Notes: generated by a model not told the origin, from the sequence alone. Numbered from the stretch's first letter, positions 1 through 6,128 are shown. The stretch is 6,988 nucleotides of DNA from Bacillota bacterium (GCA_021820675.1 JAKADI010000081.1:1-6988), one strand, 5' to 3'. Translations and numbers: made by a program.

Positions 1-17
1 GTTCTTGGTGTCGTGAC

Positions 18-815
18 TTAAACGGAATTCTCATCAATCTCGACTCTACTGAGACCGTCTCCCAATGGCTGTATCGCATGACGTGAGAAATATTTTATGA
101 GACTCTGGGCCGCCATTTTGTCGACGATGACAGTTACCTTTGGGTGCGTTTGCAAAATACTGGCCGGACATTCTTCTCTCACGGAGCCGCACAAAGCTTG
201 GGAAAGAACATGACTTTTGTCTTCGCCGCAGGCTACAAGAATCACGTTGTTGGCTTCCATAATATTGGCTATCCCGACACTAAGGGCTGCTTTCGGCATA
301 ACCCCAGGAAATTCCAGAGCATTTCGTTTAATGGTGGAAGGCGATAGCTGTACTTTCCGCGTTCGACTGGAAAATGATGTTCCTGGTTCGTTGAATCCTA
401 TGTGTCCATTAACTCCTATTCCCAATAACTGGGTATCCACGGGTTCTTGACTTAGTAAGGTGTCAAACCTGCGGCATTCGTCCTCCGCCTTCTCCGCGTC
501 ACCCCGCAAGAAATGAATTTGCTCCAAAAAGGGGGGCAGATCGGTGAACAAGTAACGATGCATAAAATATTGAAAACTGCCAGGATGATTGGGCGGCACC
601 TGCCAATATTCATCAAGATTGAACGTACTCACGTGAGCCACGGGGCACAAGCTCATCGCGGCCAGTTGTCGGATTAACGACTGGTAAACCCCTATCATTG
701 TTTTACCCGTGGCTAGTCCTAGTCGAACGGGTTCTATTTTGGTAAACAAGGGAACAAGCAACGACCCTGCGTAGCAACCCGCTTGTTTGCTATCAGGAGC
801 AATAATAATCTTCAT
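18..815 (-). CDS. nagB: Glucosamine-6-phosphate deaminase NagB
   Basis: NagB converts glucosamine-6-phosphate to fructose-6-phosphate and ammonia in the cytoplasm, the last step of GlcNAc catabolism. The 265-residue product spans the normal family length. Visible motifs are the phosphate-loop LGLATGKT (32-39), FNLDEY (65-70) with the catalytic Asp68, and GIGVNGHIGFNEPG (132-145) with His138 and Glu143. Asn136 stands where E. coli has Asp141; as I recall it, B. subtilis NagB also has Asn here. SSRTR (149-153) and the ASILQTHP segment near residue 218 also fit. The ATG at 815 is chosen because it has a GGAGG 4 nt upstream and starts MKIIIAPDS like other NagB proteins; an in-frame GTG at 845 has no ribosome site and lies inside a dyad. 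GKTM replaces the more usual GSTP/GGTP. It is the last gene of the cluster seen here, separated from nagA by 152 nt that may carry its own promoter. Identification is firm. Confidence 0.95.
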   Translation of the reverse strand: MKIIIAPDSKQAGCYAGSLLVPLFTKIEPVRLGLATGKTMIGVYQSLIRQLAAMSLCPVAHVSTFNLDEYWQVPPNHPGSFQYFMHRYLFTDLPPFLEQIHFLRGDAEKAEDECRRFDTLLSQEPVDTQLLGIGVNGHIGFNEPGTSFSSRTRKVQLSPSTIKRNALEFPGVMPKAALSVGIANIMEANNVILVACGEDKSHVLSQALCGSVREECPASILQTHPKVTVIVDKMAAQSLIKYFSRHAIQPLGDGLSRVEIDENSV

Positions 816-819
816 TATG

Positions 820-824
820 CCTCC
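820..824 (-). promoter_or_regulatory. Ribosome binding site of nagB
   Basis: GGAGG on the minus strand, 4 nt before the ATG at 815. It decides the start: the longer frame from the GTG at 845 has no comparable site and would add ten residues absent from NagB homologues. Confidence 0.8.
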
Positions 825-832
825 GTTGGCTA

Positions 833-847
833 TTGTGATAATCACAA
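833..847. promoter_or_regulatory. Perfect 15-bp dyad upstream of nagB, probable operator
   Basis: TTGTGATAATCACAA is perfectly symmetric: seven pairs around a central A at 840. It lies 18-32 nt upstream of the nagB ATG. The arms resemble TGTGA/TCACA, but the 3-nt spacing differs from the 6-nt spacing of CRP sites, so a CRP assignment is not supported. As RNA it could fold only into a 6-bp stem with a 3-nt loop and has no following U tract, so it is not a terminator. Binding by a dimeric regulator is an inference; the protein is unknown. Confidence 0.5.
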
Positions 848-856
848 GCGCGCCGA

Positions 857-874
857 GCGATGATAAATCACCGC
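857..874. promoter_or_regulatory. Second, imperfect dyad upstream of nagB
   Basis: GCGaTGATaaATCAcCGC has seven matching pairs, one mismatch (860/871) and a two-base centre. Its TGAT/ATCA core is shared with the perfect dyad at 833-847, and the two centres are about 25 bp apart. It overlaps the candidate -10 box of nagB. A pair of operator half-sites for one regulator is a reasonable guess, unproven. Confidence 0.35.
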
Positions 875-890
875 TTCACCATATTGACCA
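860..890 (-). promoter_or_regulatory. Weak candidate promoter for nagB
   Basis: On the minus strand TGGTCA (885-890) could be a -35 box and TATCAT (860-865, five of six to TATAAT) a -10 box, 19 nt apart. The -35 match is only four of six and the spacing is long. The position is plausible: transcription would begin near 850, just before the perfect dyad, so a bound repressor would block it. The remaining part of the 816-967 gap shows no convincing terminator. Confidence 0.25.
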
Positions 891-967
891 TCGAGTGACA
901 AACCCACTTGGTCCCAACCATTGCATTTTATCCGTCCGACAGAACACAGTCCTGTAAGCAAAAGTAT

Positions 968-2104
968 TTACGGCAGTGATTGATCCGTTTGGGTGTAACA
1001 GATCTTGCCACGTACAATGGTTTGGTGCACAGTCCGGTCTGGGTTGAGCAAAACCATATCAGCGTAACAACCAGGACTTACAGATCCTTGTCGCGTGAGG
1101 CCCAATCGACGGGCAACTCGAGTGGAGAGGGCATCGATAATTTCCGATTCCGGAATGTGCCAACGCATCAAGTTGCGATAGGCTTGATCCAAAGTCAATT
1201 TACTGCCAGCCAACGATCCCGTGGGTAATCGGACTGCTCGATTGTCCACAATGACTTCTTGCTCACCAAGGTGATGGCGCCCAGGGGCTAGACCGATTGC
1301 AGAGACCCCATCGGTTATCGCGATTACACGGCCTTGAGCTGCTGACCACGTCATCTGGATGACCGGAGGGCATATATGGACTCCGTCAGCGATTACCTCC
1401 ACATAAACCCGGGAGTCGGACAGGGCCAATCCGACGGGCCCTGGATCGCGGTGGTGCAATGATGGCATCCCGTTGAACAGATGGGTTATCCCATCGGCTC
1501 CTTGGTCAATAGCTTGACGAGTAGTGCGATAATCCGCGGCTGTATGTCCCAAATTGATGTGAATTCCATGATTAACAGCCCAGGGGATGCATTCGAGTGC
1601 ACCTGGTAATTCGGGTGCCACAGTCATCATGCGAATGGTTCCCCCGCTTGCGTCAATCAGTTGGGATATCTCCTCATGGTCAATTGGTCGCAAACGGATT
1701 TTGGGTTGTGCCCCGCTATATTGTGGAGATAGGTACGGTCCCTCCAGGTGTAGGCCGAGCAACTCAGCGCCTTCCCTAATCGAATATTTTGCGGCGGCAG
1801 CTACGGATTGGAGAAGACTTTCGTGACTCGCGGACATGGTTGTGAGTACGTAGGCGCTCACTCCATATCGGGTGAGTTCCCTGGAAATGGTGTTCAAAGA
1901 ATCCACCGAGCCATCCATGGCATCGGCACCCCCAGCACCATGAATATGTTCATCGATAAATCCCGGAACGATGAACCATGGTGCGTCGGTGGTGGTCGGT
2001 CTAATCGACTCAATCAGTCCACTTGTATTCCACCGGACCTCTGCACGCACAAACTGTTGACGCTCCGTGTTCCAAACCTGGCCGCTTATGGATTTGACGT
2101 TCAC
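968..2104 (-). CDS. nagA: N-acetylglucosamine-6-phosphate deacetylase NagA
   Basis: NagA hydrolyses GlcNAc-6-phosphate to glucosamine-6-phosphate and acetate, feeding NagB. The 378-residue product matches the family length (E. coli about 382) and has the amidohydrolase layout in order: PGFIDEHIHG (47-56) with His53 and His55, LHLEGPYLSP (118-127) with metal-ligand Glu121, NLGHTAAD (184-191) with His187, THLFNGM (207-213) with His208, DGVHICP (240-246) with His243, and AITDGVSAIG (262-271) with catalytic Asp265. The HxH pair, absent from E. coli NagA but typical of Bacillus-type enzymes, suggests a two-metal site. Translation starts at a GTG (2102-2104) with GGAGG 6 nt upstream. The kinase stop lies only 25 nt upstream, so the two genes are almost certainly cotranscribed. 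No key residue is missing; the function is firm. Confidence 0.96.
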   Translation of the reverse strand: MNVKSISGQVWNTERQQFVRAEVRWNTSGLIESIRPTTTDAPWFIVPGFIDEHIHGAGGADAMDGSVDSLNTISRELTRYGVSAYVLTTMSASHESLLQSVAAAAKYSIREGAELLGLHLEGPYLSPQYSGAQPKIRLRPIDHEEISQLIDASGGTIRMMTVAPELPGALECIPWAVNHGIHINLGHTAADYRTTRQAIDQGADGITHLFNGMPSLHHRDPGPVGLALSDSRVYVEVIADGVHICPPVIQMTWSAAQGRVIAITDGVSAIGLAPGRHHLGEQEVIVDNRAVRLPTGSLAGSKLTLDQAYRNLMRWHIPESEIIDALSTRVARRLGLTRQGSVSPGCYADMVLLNPDRTVHQTIVRGKICYTQTDQSLP

Positions 2105-2110
2105 CCACTT

Positions 2111-2115
2111 CCTCC
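2111..2115 (-). promoter_or_regulatory. Ribosome binding site of nagA (GTG start)
   Basis: GGAGG within a purine-rich AGAGAGGAGGAA run, 6 nt before GTG at 2104. It supports the non-ATG start; the first residues MNVKSISG lead directly into the usual NagA N-terminal strand. Confidence 0.8.
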
Positions 2116-2129
2116 TCTCTCTTCACAAA

Positions 2130-3092
2130 TTAACAGTCTATTGTACCTCCATCTTCGGCATTCCTGCTGACGAGTCGTTCGAGGGTCCGACTTGATGCCC
2201 CTAATAGCTGTAGAGCGAGGCTTGCTCCGCCTAGTGCCGGCGGCACATACGTATGGTGTATTTGCGCAAGCGGATATTCAAGGTGAATCCTATCGACCAT
2301 TTCCTTAAAGACCGTGTCATTATACCGCAAGACACTACCCGATCCCACGACATCAAAACGATCATGAAATCCCACTCGACGAATGGCCGTATTGGCTTGG
2401 TCCGCCAGATGACGCCCCGCCTCGATGAGAATGTCCTGAGCAACCCCGTCCCCTTTATTGGCAACTTTAGTGACGATTACGGCCAGACCGGCGATTGTCT
2501 GGCGATTCATCTCAGGTGAGCCGTACACAAAGCGGGGTAGGTCATCTATTTGGTCTATACCTGCCCAGTGTTGAATATGTGCAGTTAAAAGCGTTTCTTG
2601 ACCACGACCATCTGCCGCACGACAAACGGCTTTGAGGGCCTGAATACCGATGGAGTACGCGCTGCCTTCGTCTCCTAGCAAGGTTCCCCAGCCGCCCACG
2701 GTGACTTCGAACGGTCCACGGGCCACGGCCATGGAACCCGTGCCGGAAATGACGGCAACACCTTGTCCAAAAATGCCTCCGGCAGCTAACGCCAATGCCC
2801 CCTCCCCCACCACGATTACCCTGGCGCTGGGAAACCACCGCGTTGTGACTCCGTAGAGTACGTCAGGGCTGGTGGGACTTCCTACGACGATCATGCCCAC
2901 CGTAGAGCCGGCTATTTTTGAGTGGGATAACGCCTGCCCGATGGCTCGGTCCAATGACTGTATGACGAGTTCAGCCGGGGAAAAATTCGTATTCGTCGGC
3001 CCTCCCCTACCCTGCCCCAAAACATCGCCGTGCTCGGTCACAATGATACAGTCGACTTTAGTACCGCCCCCATCGATTGCTGCGATAATCAT
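2130..3092 (-). CDS. BadF/BadG-family N-acetylglucosamine (hexosamine) kinase
   Basis: A 320-residue ATP-dependent sugar kinase of the BadF/BadG/BcrA ATPase family, which includes eukaryotic-type GlcNAc kinase and the bacterial kinase MurK. It should phosphorylate the imported amino sugar at the 6-position, making the NagA substrate. ASKHA-fold motifs are in order: DGGGTK (7-12, phosphate 1), ISGTGS (115-120, phosphate 2), GGWGTLLGDEGS (133-144, a family hallmark), VVGSGSV (248-254, adenosine region) and PPALGGASLALQLLG (284-298) near the C-terminus. Its ATG overlaps the stop of the upstream SIS gene as ATGA, and no good Shine-Dalgarno site precedes it, so translation is probably coupled. It lies directly before nagA. 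The family is firm; whether the substrate is GlcNAc, MurNAc or both cannot be read from the sequence, so no gene symbol is given. Confidence 0.9.
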   Translation of the reverse strand: MIIAAIDGGGTKVDCIIVTEHGDVLGQGRGGPTNTNFSPAELVIQSLDRAIGQALSHSKIAGSTVGMIVVGSPTSPDVLYGVTTRWFPSARVIVVGEGALALAAGGIFGQGVAVISGTGSMAVARGPFEVTVGGWGTLLGDEGSAYSIGIQALKAVCRAADGRGQETLLTAHIQHWAGIDQIDDLPRFVYGSPEMNRQTIAGLAVIVTKVANKGDGVAQDILIEAGRHLADQANTAIRRVGFHDRFDVVGSGSVLRYNDTVFKEMVDRIHLEYPLAQIHHTYVPPALGGASLALQLLGASSRTLERLVSRNAEDGGTIDC

Positions 3093-3829
3093 GGCCGGAA
3101 AGGAAGAGACTCGCGATATTTTTCGAACATCTTCTGATTAAAATCGGATCCACCATCTAAATTTCCGCTCATATACACTGGTGGTGTAAGTCCCATTTCC
3201 AGCCATTTTTCAACCACACGACTCATCATCGCATGTAAAATTGCTGTGCCCGTAACGCTCGAGACGGGACCAATCGGAGCGGGCAATCTATCCATAACAA
3301 AGGCGGCGTCCCCAACAGGAGCCATGTTGTTTAGGACTAAGTCTGCAAGGTCATTTACATGTGCGCCTGACGCATCGTGGCTGGAAACTGCCGAACTATA
3401 CGCCATGGACGTCAAGGCAATGACCTTTAATCCGCGGCACTTTGCTTCACGAGCCATTTCGACGGGAACTCGGTTGCGTCCGGAGGTTGATACAAGGAGA
3501 AGAATGTCACCATCCGTGGCCGGACTAGCGTCTAAAATCACCTTAGCGAGTCCGGACAAACGTTCCATTGCAGATGTTTTGGTAGGAGGAAAGTCATGGC
3601 TTAGACTCATTCCTGGACCGAACAGAGGATGAACTAACATAAAAGTACCCGCACGATAGTAGATATCTTGAACCAACAAGCCGGAATGACTGCATCCGAA
3701 TGCAAAGAACGTATGACCCGACGACGTGGCGTTCGCGATCATTGCGGCAGCTTGTTCGATTTGGTCGGCTTGACTCGTTCGTATTTCTTCTAACAATTCG
3801 GTGATCTTTTGGAAGTACCGTTCGATCAT
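3089..3829 (-). CDS. SIS-domain protein, UPF0309-type (sugar isomerase-like) SIS1
   Basis: A 246-residue cytoplasmic protein with one SIS fold, resembling the UPF0309 family, whose reaction is not established. A helical N-terminus (1-35) precedes FAFGCSHSGLL (42-52) and YYRAG (57-61), then MERLSGLAKVIL (88-99), the phosphosugar loop LLVSTSGRNRVP (111-122), IALTSMAYS (137-145), VGDAAF (172-177), IGPVSSVTG (186-194) and PPVYMSGNLDGG (216-227). The SxSG loop is intact, so phosphosugar binding is plausible. GCSH replaces the GTGH that I recall from UPF0309 members. It overlaps the kinase start by 4 nt and follows the second SIS gene by 27 nt. The ATG at 3829 is the only reasonable start; its GGAGG is 11 nt away, longer than normal. 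It is too short for MurQ (about 300 residues). The fold is firm, the role unknown. Confidence 0.88.
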   Translation of the reverse strand: MIERYFQKITELLEEIRTSQADQIEQAAAMIANATSSGHTFFAFGCSHSGLLVQDIYYRAGTFMLVHPLFGPGMSLSHDFPPTKTSAMERLSGLAKVILDASPATDGDILLLVSTSGRNRVPVEMAREAKCRGLKVIALTSMAYSSAVSSHDASGAHVNDLADLVLNNMAPVGDAAFVMDRLPAPIGPVSSVTGTAILHAMMSRVVEKWLEMGLTPPVYMSGNLDGGSDFNQKMFEKYRESLPFRP

Positions 3830-3840
3830 GGCTATAAGTT

Positions 3841-3845
3841 CCTCC
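3841..3845 (-). promoter_or_regulatory. Ribosome binding site of SIS1, long spacing
   Basis: AAAGGAGG ends 11 nt before the ATG at 3829. No ATG, GTG or TTG lies in frame between them, so the long spacing is real and may lower initiation compared with neighbouring genes. Confidence 0.65.
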
Positions 3846-3856
3846 TTTAAGCGACA

Positions 3857-4612
3857 CTACACATGGCTGTTAAAACTAGCGAGGTATTGTAAAGCTTTGT
3901 CGCGATTGCGGTACATTGCTCCTGGCAGATTCATGCTTTCCAACACCAGAGGCATTTTGCCTAACGAAATTTGCCGGTCTACGATTTCTGCGCATAACAT
4001 CCACATCAGCGTAGCGGCACTAATGCCTGATGTCGGGCCTACGGGAACATCTAAACCAGGAATCGACAAAATGGCATCACCGACAACACATCTGTTATCG
4101 ATCAGCACATCGCAAATGTCAGCAAGTTTCTTGCCTGACGAGTGTTGGACAGGTGCGAATGCGGAGTATTCTTTGGAGGTTAAGCCAATTAATGCGATGC
4201 CCCTAGACTTTATCTGCAACGCCACCTCAACAGGGAGAACGCGTGCTCCGGTTACTGACCCGATAATCACCACATCCCCTGCCTGAATGCCGGCCTGGGT
4301 TAATGCATAGTTCACGTATCCATGGATTTCTTCTTCAGTGGGTGCGGGCCGTTCGCGCGCAGGTTCTTGCGCAATGGTGTTATCCAGTGCCAGCTCAAAT
4401 TGGAGCGGAGTTATCGCAACTAAGCCTCCGGCGCGATTTACCAACTCGCGATTTAACATGTGCCCCGTGTCATAAATGTACAGGCGACGACCTATGGCTA
4501 GTGCTCTGGCCGCCAAGTCAGCAGCGTGTTGAATAGCCGTGAACTGGCTGGCAACCGTCGGTTCCAAGACCGATTTCAATGCTTCCCAGTAACGAATTCC
4601 TGTATTTGCCAT
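3857..4612 (-). CDS. SIS-domain protein with divergent substrate loop (SIS2)
   Basis: A 251-residue SIS-fold protein related to SIS1 but closer to SIS3. Motifs: IYDTGHMLNRELVNRAGG (46-63), IGSVTGARVLPVEVA (117-131), IGLTSKEYS (142-150), VVGDAILSIPGL (176-187) and VGPTSGIS (191-198). Compared with SIS1, the segment between GH and RAGG is two residues shorter, removing the serine after GH. The second loop reads SVTG where SIS1 has STSG, and alanine replaces the following arginine. The later GDA and GPTSG motifs are kept. These are changes at positions that normally contact the sugar phosphate, so altered substrate or a non-catalytic partner role is possible. The ATG at 4612 has GGAGG 9 nt upstream. 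The fold is confident; no function is recognised. Confidence 0.85.
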   Translation of the reverse strand: MANTGIRYWEALKSVLEPTVASQFTAIQHAADLAARALAIGRRLYIYDTGHMLNRELVNRAGGLVAITPLQFELALDNTIAQEPARERPAPTEEEIHGYVNYALTQAGIQAGDVVIIGSVTGARVLPVEVALQIKSRGIALIGLTSKEYSAFAPVQHSSGKKLADICDVLIDNRCVVGDAILSIPGLDVPVGPTSGISAATLMWMLCAEIVDRQISLGKMPLVLESMNLPGAMYRNRDKALQYLASFNSHV

Positions 4613-4621
4613 AATCGAGTA

Positions 4622-4636
4622 CCTCCTAAATTTAGG
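4622..4636. repeat. 12-bp palindrome overlapping the SIS2 ribosome site
   Basis: CCTAAATTTAGG (4625-4636) is a perfect palindrome that overlaps the GGAGG of SIS2 (4622-4626). An RNA hairpin would have only four pairs and an AAUU loop, so control of translation is weakly supported at best. Confidence 0.25.
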
Positions 4637-4642
4637 GATTCG

Positions 4643-4657
4643 GCTATGTTACATCGC
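4643..4657. repeat. Dyad in the SIS3-SIS2 gap
   Basis: GCtATGTTACATcGC has six of seven pairs around a central T. Next to it, 4656-4664 and 4665-4673 are near-identical tandem 9-mers (GCACTTTTT, GTACTTTTT on the plus strand). This gap of 83 nt is the largest upstream of nagA in the cluster. I see no good promoter in it. On the transcribed strand the A-rich run precedes the dyad, so it is not a terminator. Confidence 0.25.
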
Positions 4658-4695
4658 ACTTTTTGTACTTTTTTATCCCCAATTTATGATCGGGA

Positions 4696-5448
4696 TTAGT
4701 AACCTAGTTCGGCGAAGCGGTGGTGTGCTGCGGCAAGCCGTTCTGGCCCGTCTGGATAGTTGACGCTTCGAAACACCGTGGGCGTCACTCCCTTTTTCAA
4801 CAACGCTTGTGCGATCTCTACCTCCAGTGTCCACATGGCTACAGTAGCCATAATTCCGGAAGTCGGTGCAATCTTTTCTTCAAGTCCGTCTAGGTGAACG
4901 CTGGCGTCGCCTTCTTCGGTTTGGATATCAATCATTTCGTCGGCGACTTGATAAAGCAATTTTCCCGTTGGATGCAGTGCCGGAAGAGATTGGGTATAAC
5001 GCAGAGCCGTTAATGCAATGGTGTGAATTCCCGCTTGCCTTGCTTGCAAAGCCAATTCGACAATAAACGGACTCCGACCGGATACGGAGCCGATCAGTAG
5101 GGAGTCACCGGGAATCATCGAGGAGCGTTCAATGGCGAACCGAGCCAGCGCGATATCGATATGATTATCTTGTAAAGAAGACGGGGGTTCCGTGTCGGAG
5201 GGACGACGAACGATGATATTGGTGATGGTTGGGCGAGTGATGTTCAACTGAGCCAAAAGCGCCAGACCACCAGCACGATTAAATAACTCGTGATTCAGCA
5301 TATGTCCGTTATCATATACATGGACAACGTGGCCCGATATTATGCTTTGTGCCAATCGTTCTCCTAAGTCGTGCAGGTGGCTCATTTCCCGCGTCTCAAA
5401 ATCCCGGATTAGCCTAGAAATCACCTGGGTATACTCTGAACCGCTCAT
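4696..5448 (-). CDS. SIS-domain protein with divergent substrate loop (SIS3)
   Basis: A 250-residue SIS-fold protein and the closest relative of SIS2: YDNGHMLNHELFNRAGG (45-61) matches the SIS2 segment at 14 of 17 positions. Further motifs are LLIGSVSGRSPFIVELA (117-133), IALTALRYT (144-152), EGDASVHLDGL (179-189) and IAPTSGIMA (193-201). Unlike SIS2 it keeps both serines (SVSG) and the arginine of the second loop, but it shares the two-residue deletion after GH. The ATG at 5448 is preferred: GGAGAG lies 7 nt upstream, whereas the TTG at 5463 would place that site inside the coding region. It begins 16 nt after the DUF624 gene ends. SIS2 and SIS3 could form a heteromer, since SIS proteins usually act as dimers or tetramers; this is inference. 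The reaction is unknown. Confidence 0.85.
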   Translation of the reverse strand: MSGSEYTQVISRLIRDFETREMSHLHDLGERLAQSIISGHVVHVYDNGHMLNHELFNRAGGLALLAQLNITRPTITNIIVRRPSDTEPPSSLQDNHIDIALARFAIERSSMIPGDSLLIGSVSGRSPFIVELALQARQAGIHTIALTALRYTQSLPALHPTGKLLYQVADEMIDIQTEEGDASVHLDGLEEKIAPTSGIMATVAMWTLEVEIAQALLKKGVTPTVFRSVNYPDGPERLAAAHHRFAELGY

Positions 5449-5455
5449 TGTACTT

Positions 5456-5461
5456 CTCTCC
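5456..5461 (-). promoter_or_regulatory. Ribosome binding site of SIS3
   Basis: GGAGAG 7 nt before the ATG at 5448. It favours this start over the in-frame TTG at 5463, which overlaps the site. Confidence 0.7.
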
Positions 5462-5464
5462 AAT

Positions 5465-6076
5465 TTATATGTTTTTTGATAACACGGACGGGTGGCCGAA
5501 TGCCTTAGTCCCAGAAGAACCGATCATCGCCAATCCCCCGCCCCAGATCAAGGGCACTGTAATGGGAACGAGGATAGCAAGCCCCGCGACACAAACTGTT
5601 GCGGCCGCCAGAAAAACGGTCTTCAAGGGACGGTAGAACACGCCGATAAGGCCCCAGCGTACGGCGTCTATGGTACTGAATCCCTGGGATAAGGCGGACC
5701 AGGCATAGATCGCCCAAATTGTGACGGTGGCATTAAGCGTGATGAGAAGTCCGGTAAAGACAGTGGACCCCGGCAGGCGATGTTCCATAACCAGGGTGAT
5801 CTCAAATGCGGAGACCAGCAATCCTAGCATCCAAGGTGCCCCGATCCAGTAACTTCCTTGGGAGTGGCTAAACCCATTCCAGAATGCGCGCCACGGCAAT
5901 AAATCATCATCAGATTGCCATGCCTTAATGGCGGCCACGGAACAGACCGGAATGGTGACAATGGGCCATGCAGTCAATGCCCAGAGCGCACTAACCGAGC
6001 AGAATCGAATCATCCAAGACCATGCACTCAGGGTTAATTCCACAACGCGGGCACCAGTCACACAATGGTCATTCAT
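5465..6076 (-). CDS. DUF624/YesL-like integral membrane protein
   Basis: A 203-residue hydrophobic protein resembling the DUF624 (YesL) family, whose members often sit beside CUT1 sugar ABC transporters and whose function is unknown. Predicted membrane segments by eye are about 22-50, 76-97, 104-129 and 152-185; the last may be two segments. The N-terminal segment with ALWALTAWPIVTIPVCSVAAIKAW (30-53) followed by the WRAFWNGF stretch (62-69) fits the family pattern. No enzyme motif or cleavable signal peptide is visible. The ATG at 6076 has GGAGG 7 nt upstream. It lies 52 nt after the permease and 16 nt before SIS3, so it belongs to the same transcription unit. An accessory role in transport is a guess from context only. 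Confidence 0.75.
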   Translation of the reverse strand: MNDHCVTGARVVELTLSAWSWMIRFCSVSALWALTAWPIVTIPVCSVAAIKAWQSDDDLLPWRAFWNGFSHSQGSYWIGAPWMLGLLVSAFEITLVMEHRLPGSTVFTGLLITLNATVTIWAIYAWSALSQGFSTIDAVRWGLIGVFYRPLKTVFLAAATVCVAGLAILVPITVPLIWGGGLAMIGSSGTKAFGHPSVLSKNI

Positions 6077-6128
6077 GTTAATTCCTCCCTGTTATGTCTG
6101 CGAACTCTGCGTATTTCAATCAAGATGA

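Noticed and set aside
816..845. Ten-residue N-terminal extension of NagB from a GTG at 845
   Set aside because: No ribosome site precedes the GTG, it lies within the 15-bp dyad, and homologues start at the MKIII segment that has its own GGAGG.
940..954. Possible terminator hairpin after nagA (CAGAACACAGTCCTG)
   Set aside because: A six-pair stem with one wobble pair is short, and no U-rich tract follows on the transcribed strand.
3246..3632. 128-codon plus-strand open frame
   Set aside because: Fully antisense to SIS1, with no domain pattern; shadow frame.
3801..4286. 161-codon open frame on the plus strand
   Set aside because: It lies antisense over the well-supported SIS2 gene and the start of SIS1, has no recognisable domain, and fits a shadow of the opposite coding strand.
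4656..4674. T tracts after a dyad, read as a plus-strand terminator
   Set aside because: There is no plus-strand gene to terminate, and a stable hairpin would need a loop of only one base.
3089..5448. MurNAc-6-phosphate etherase (MurQ) for the SIS genes
   Set aside because: Proteins of about 250 residues are shorter than MurQ and I do not see a MurQ signature; UPF0309-like motifs fit SIS1 better.
5449..5463. TTG start for SIS3 adding five residues
   Set aside because: The ribosome site GGAGAG would then be inside the coding region; the ATG at 5448 has proper spacing.
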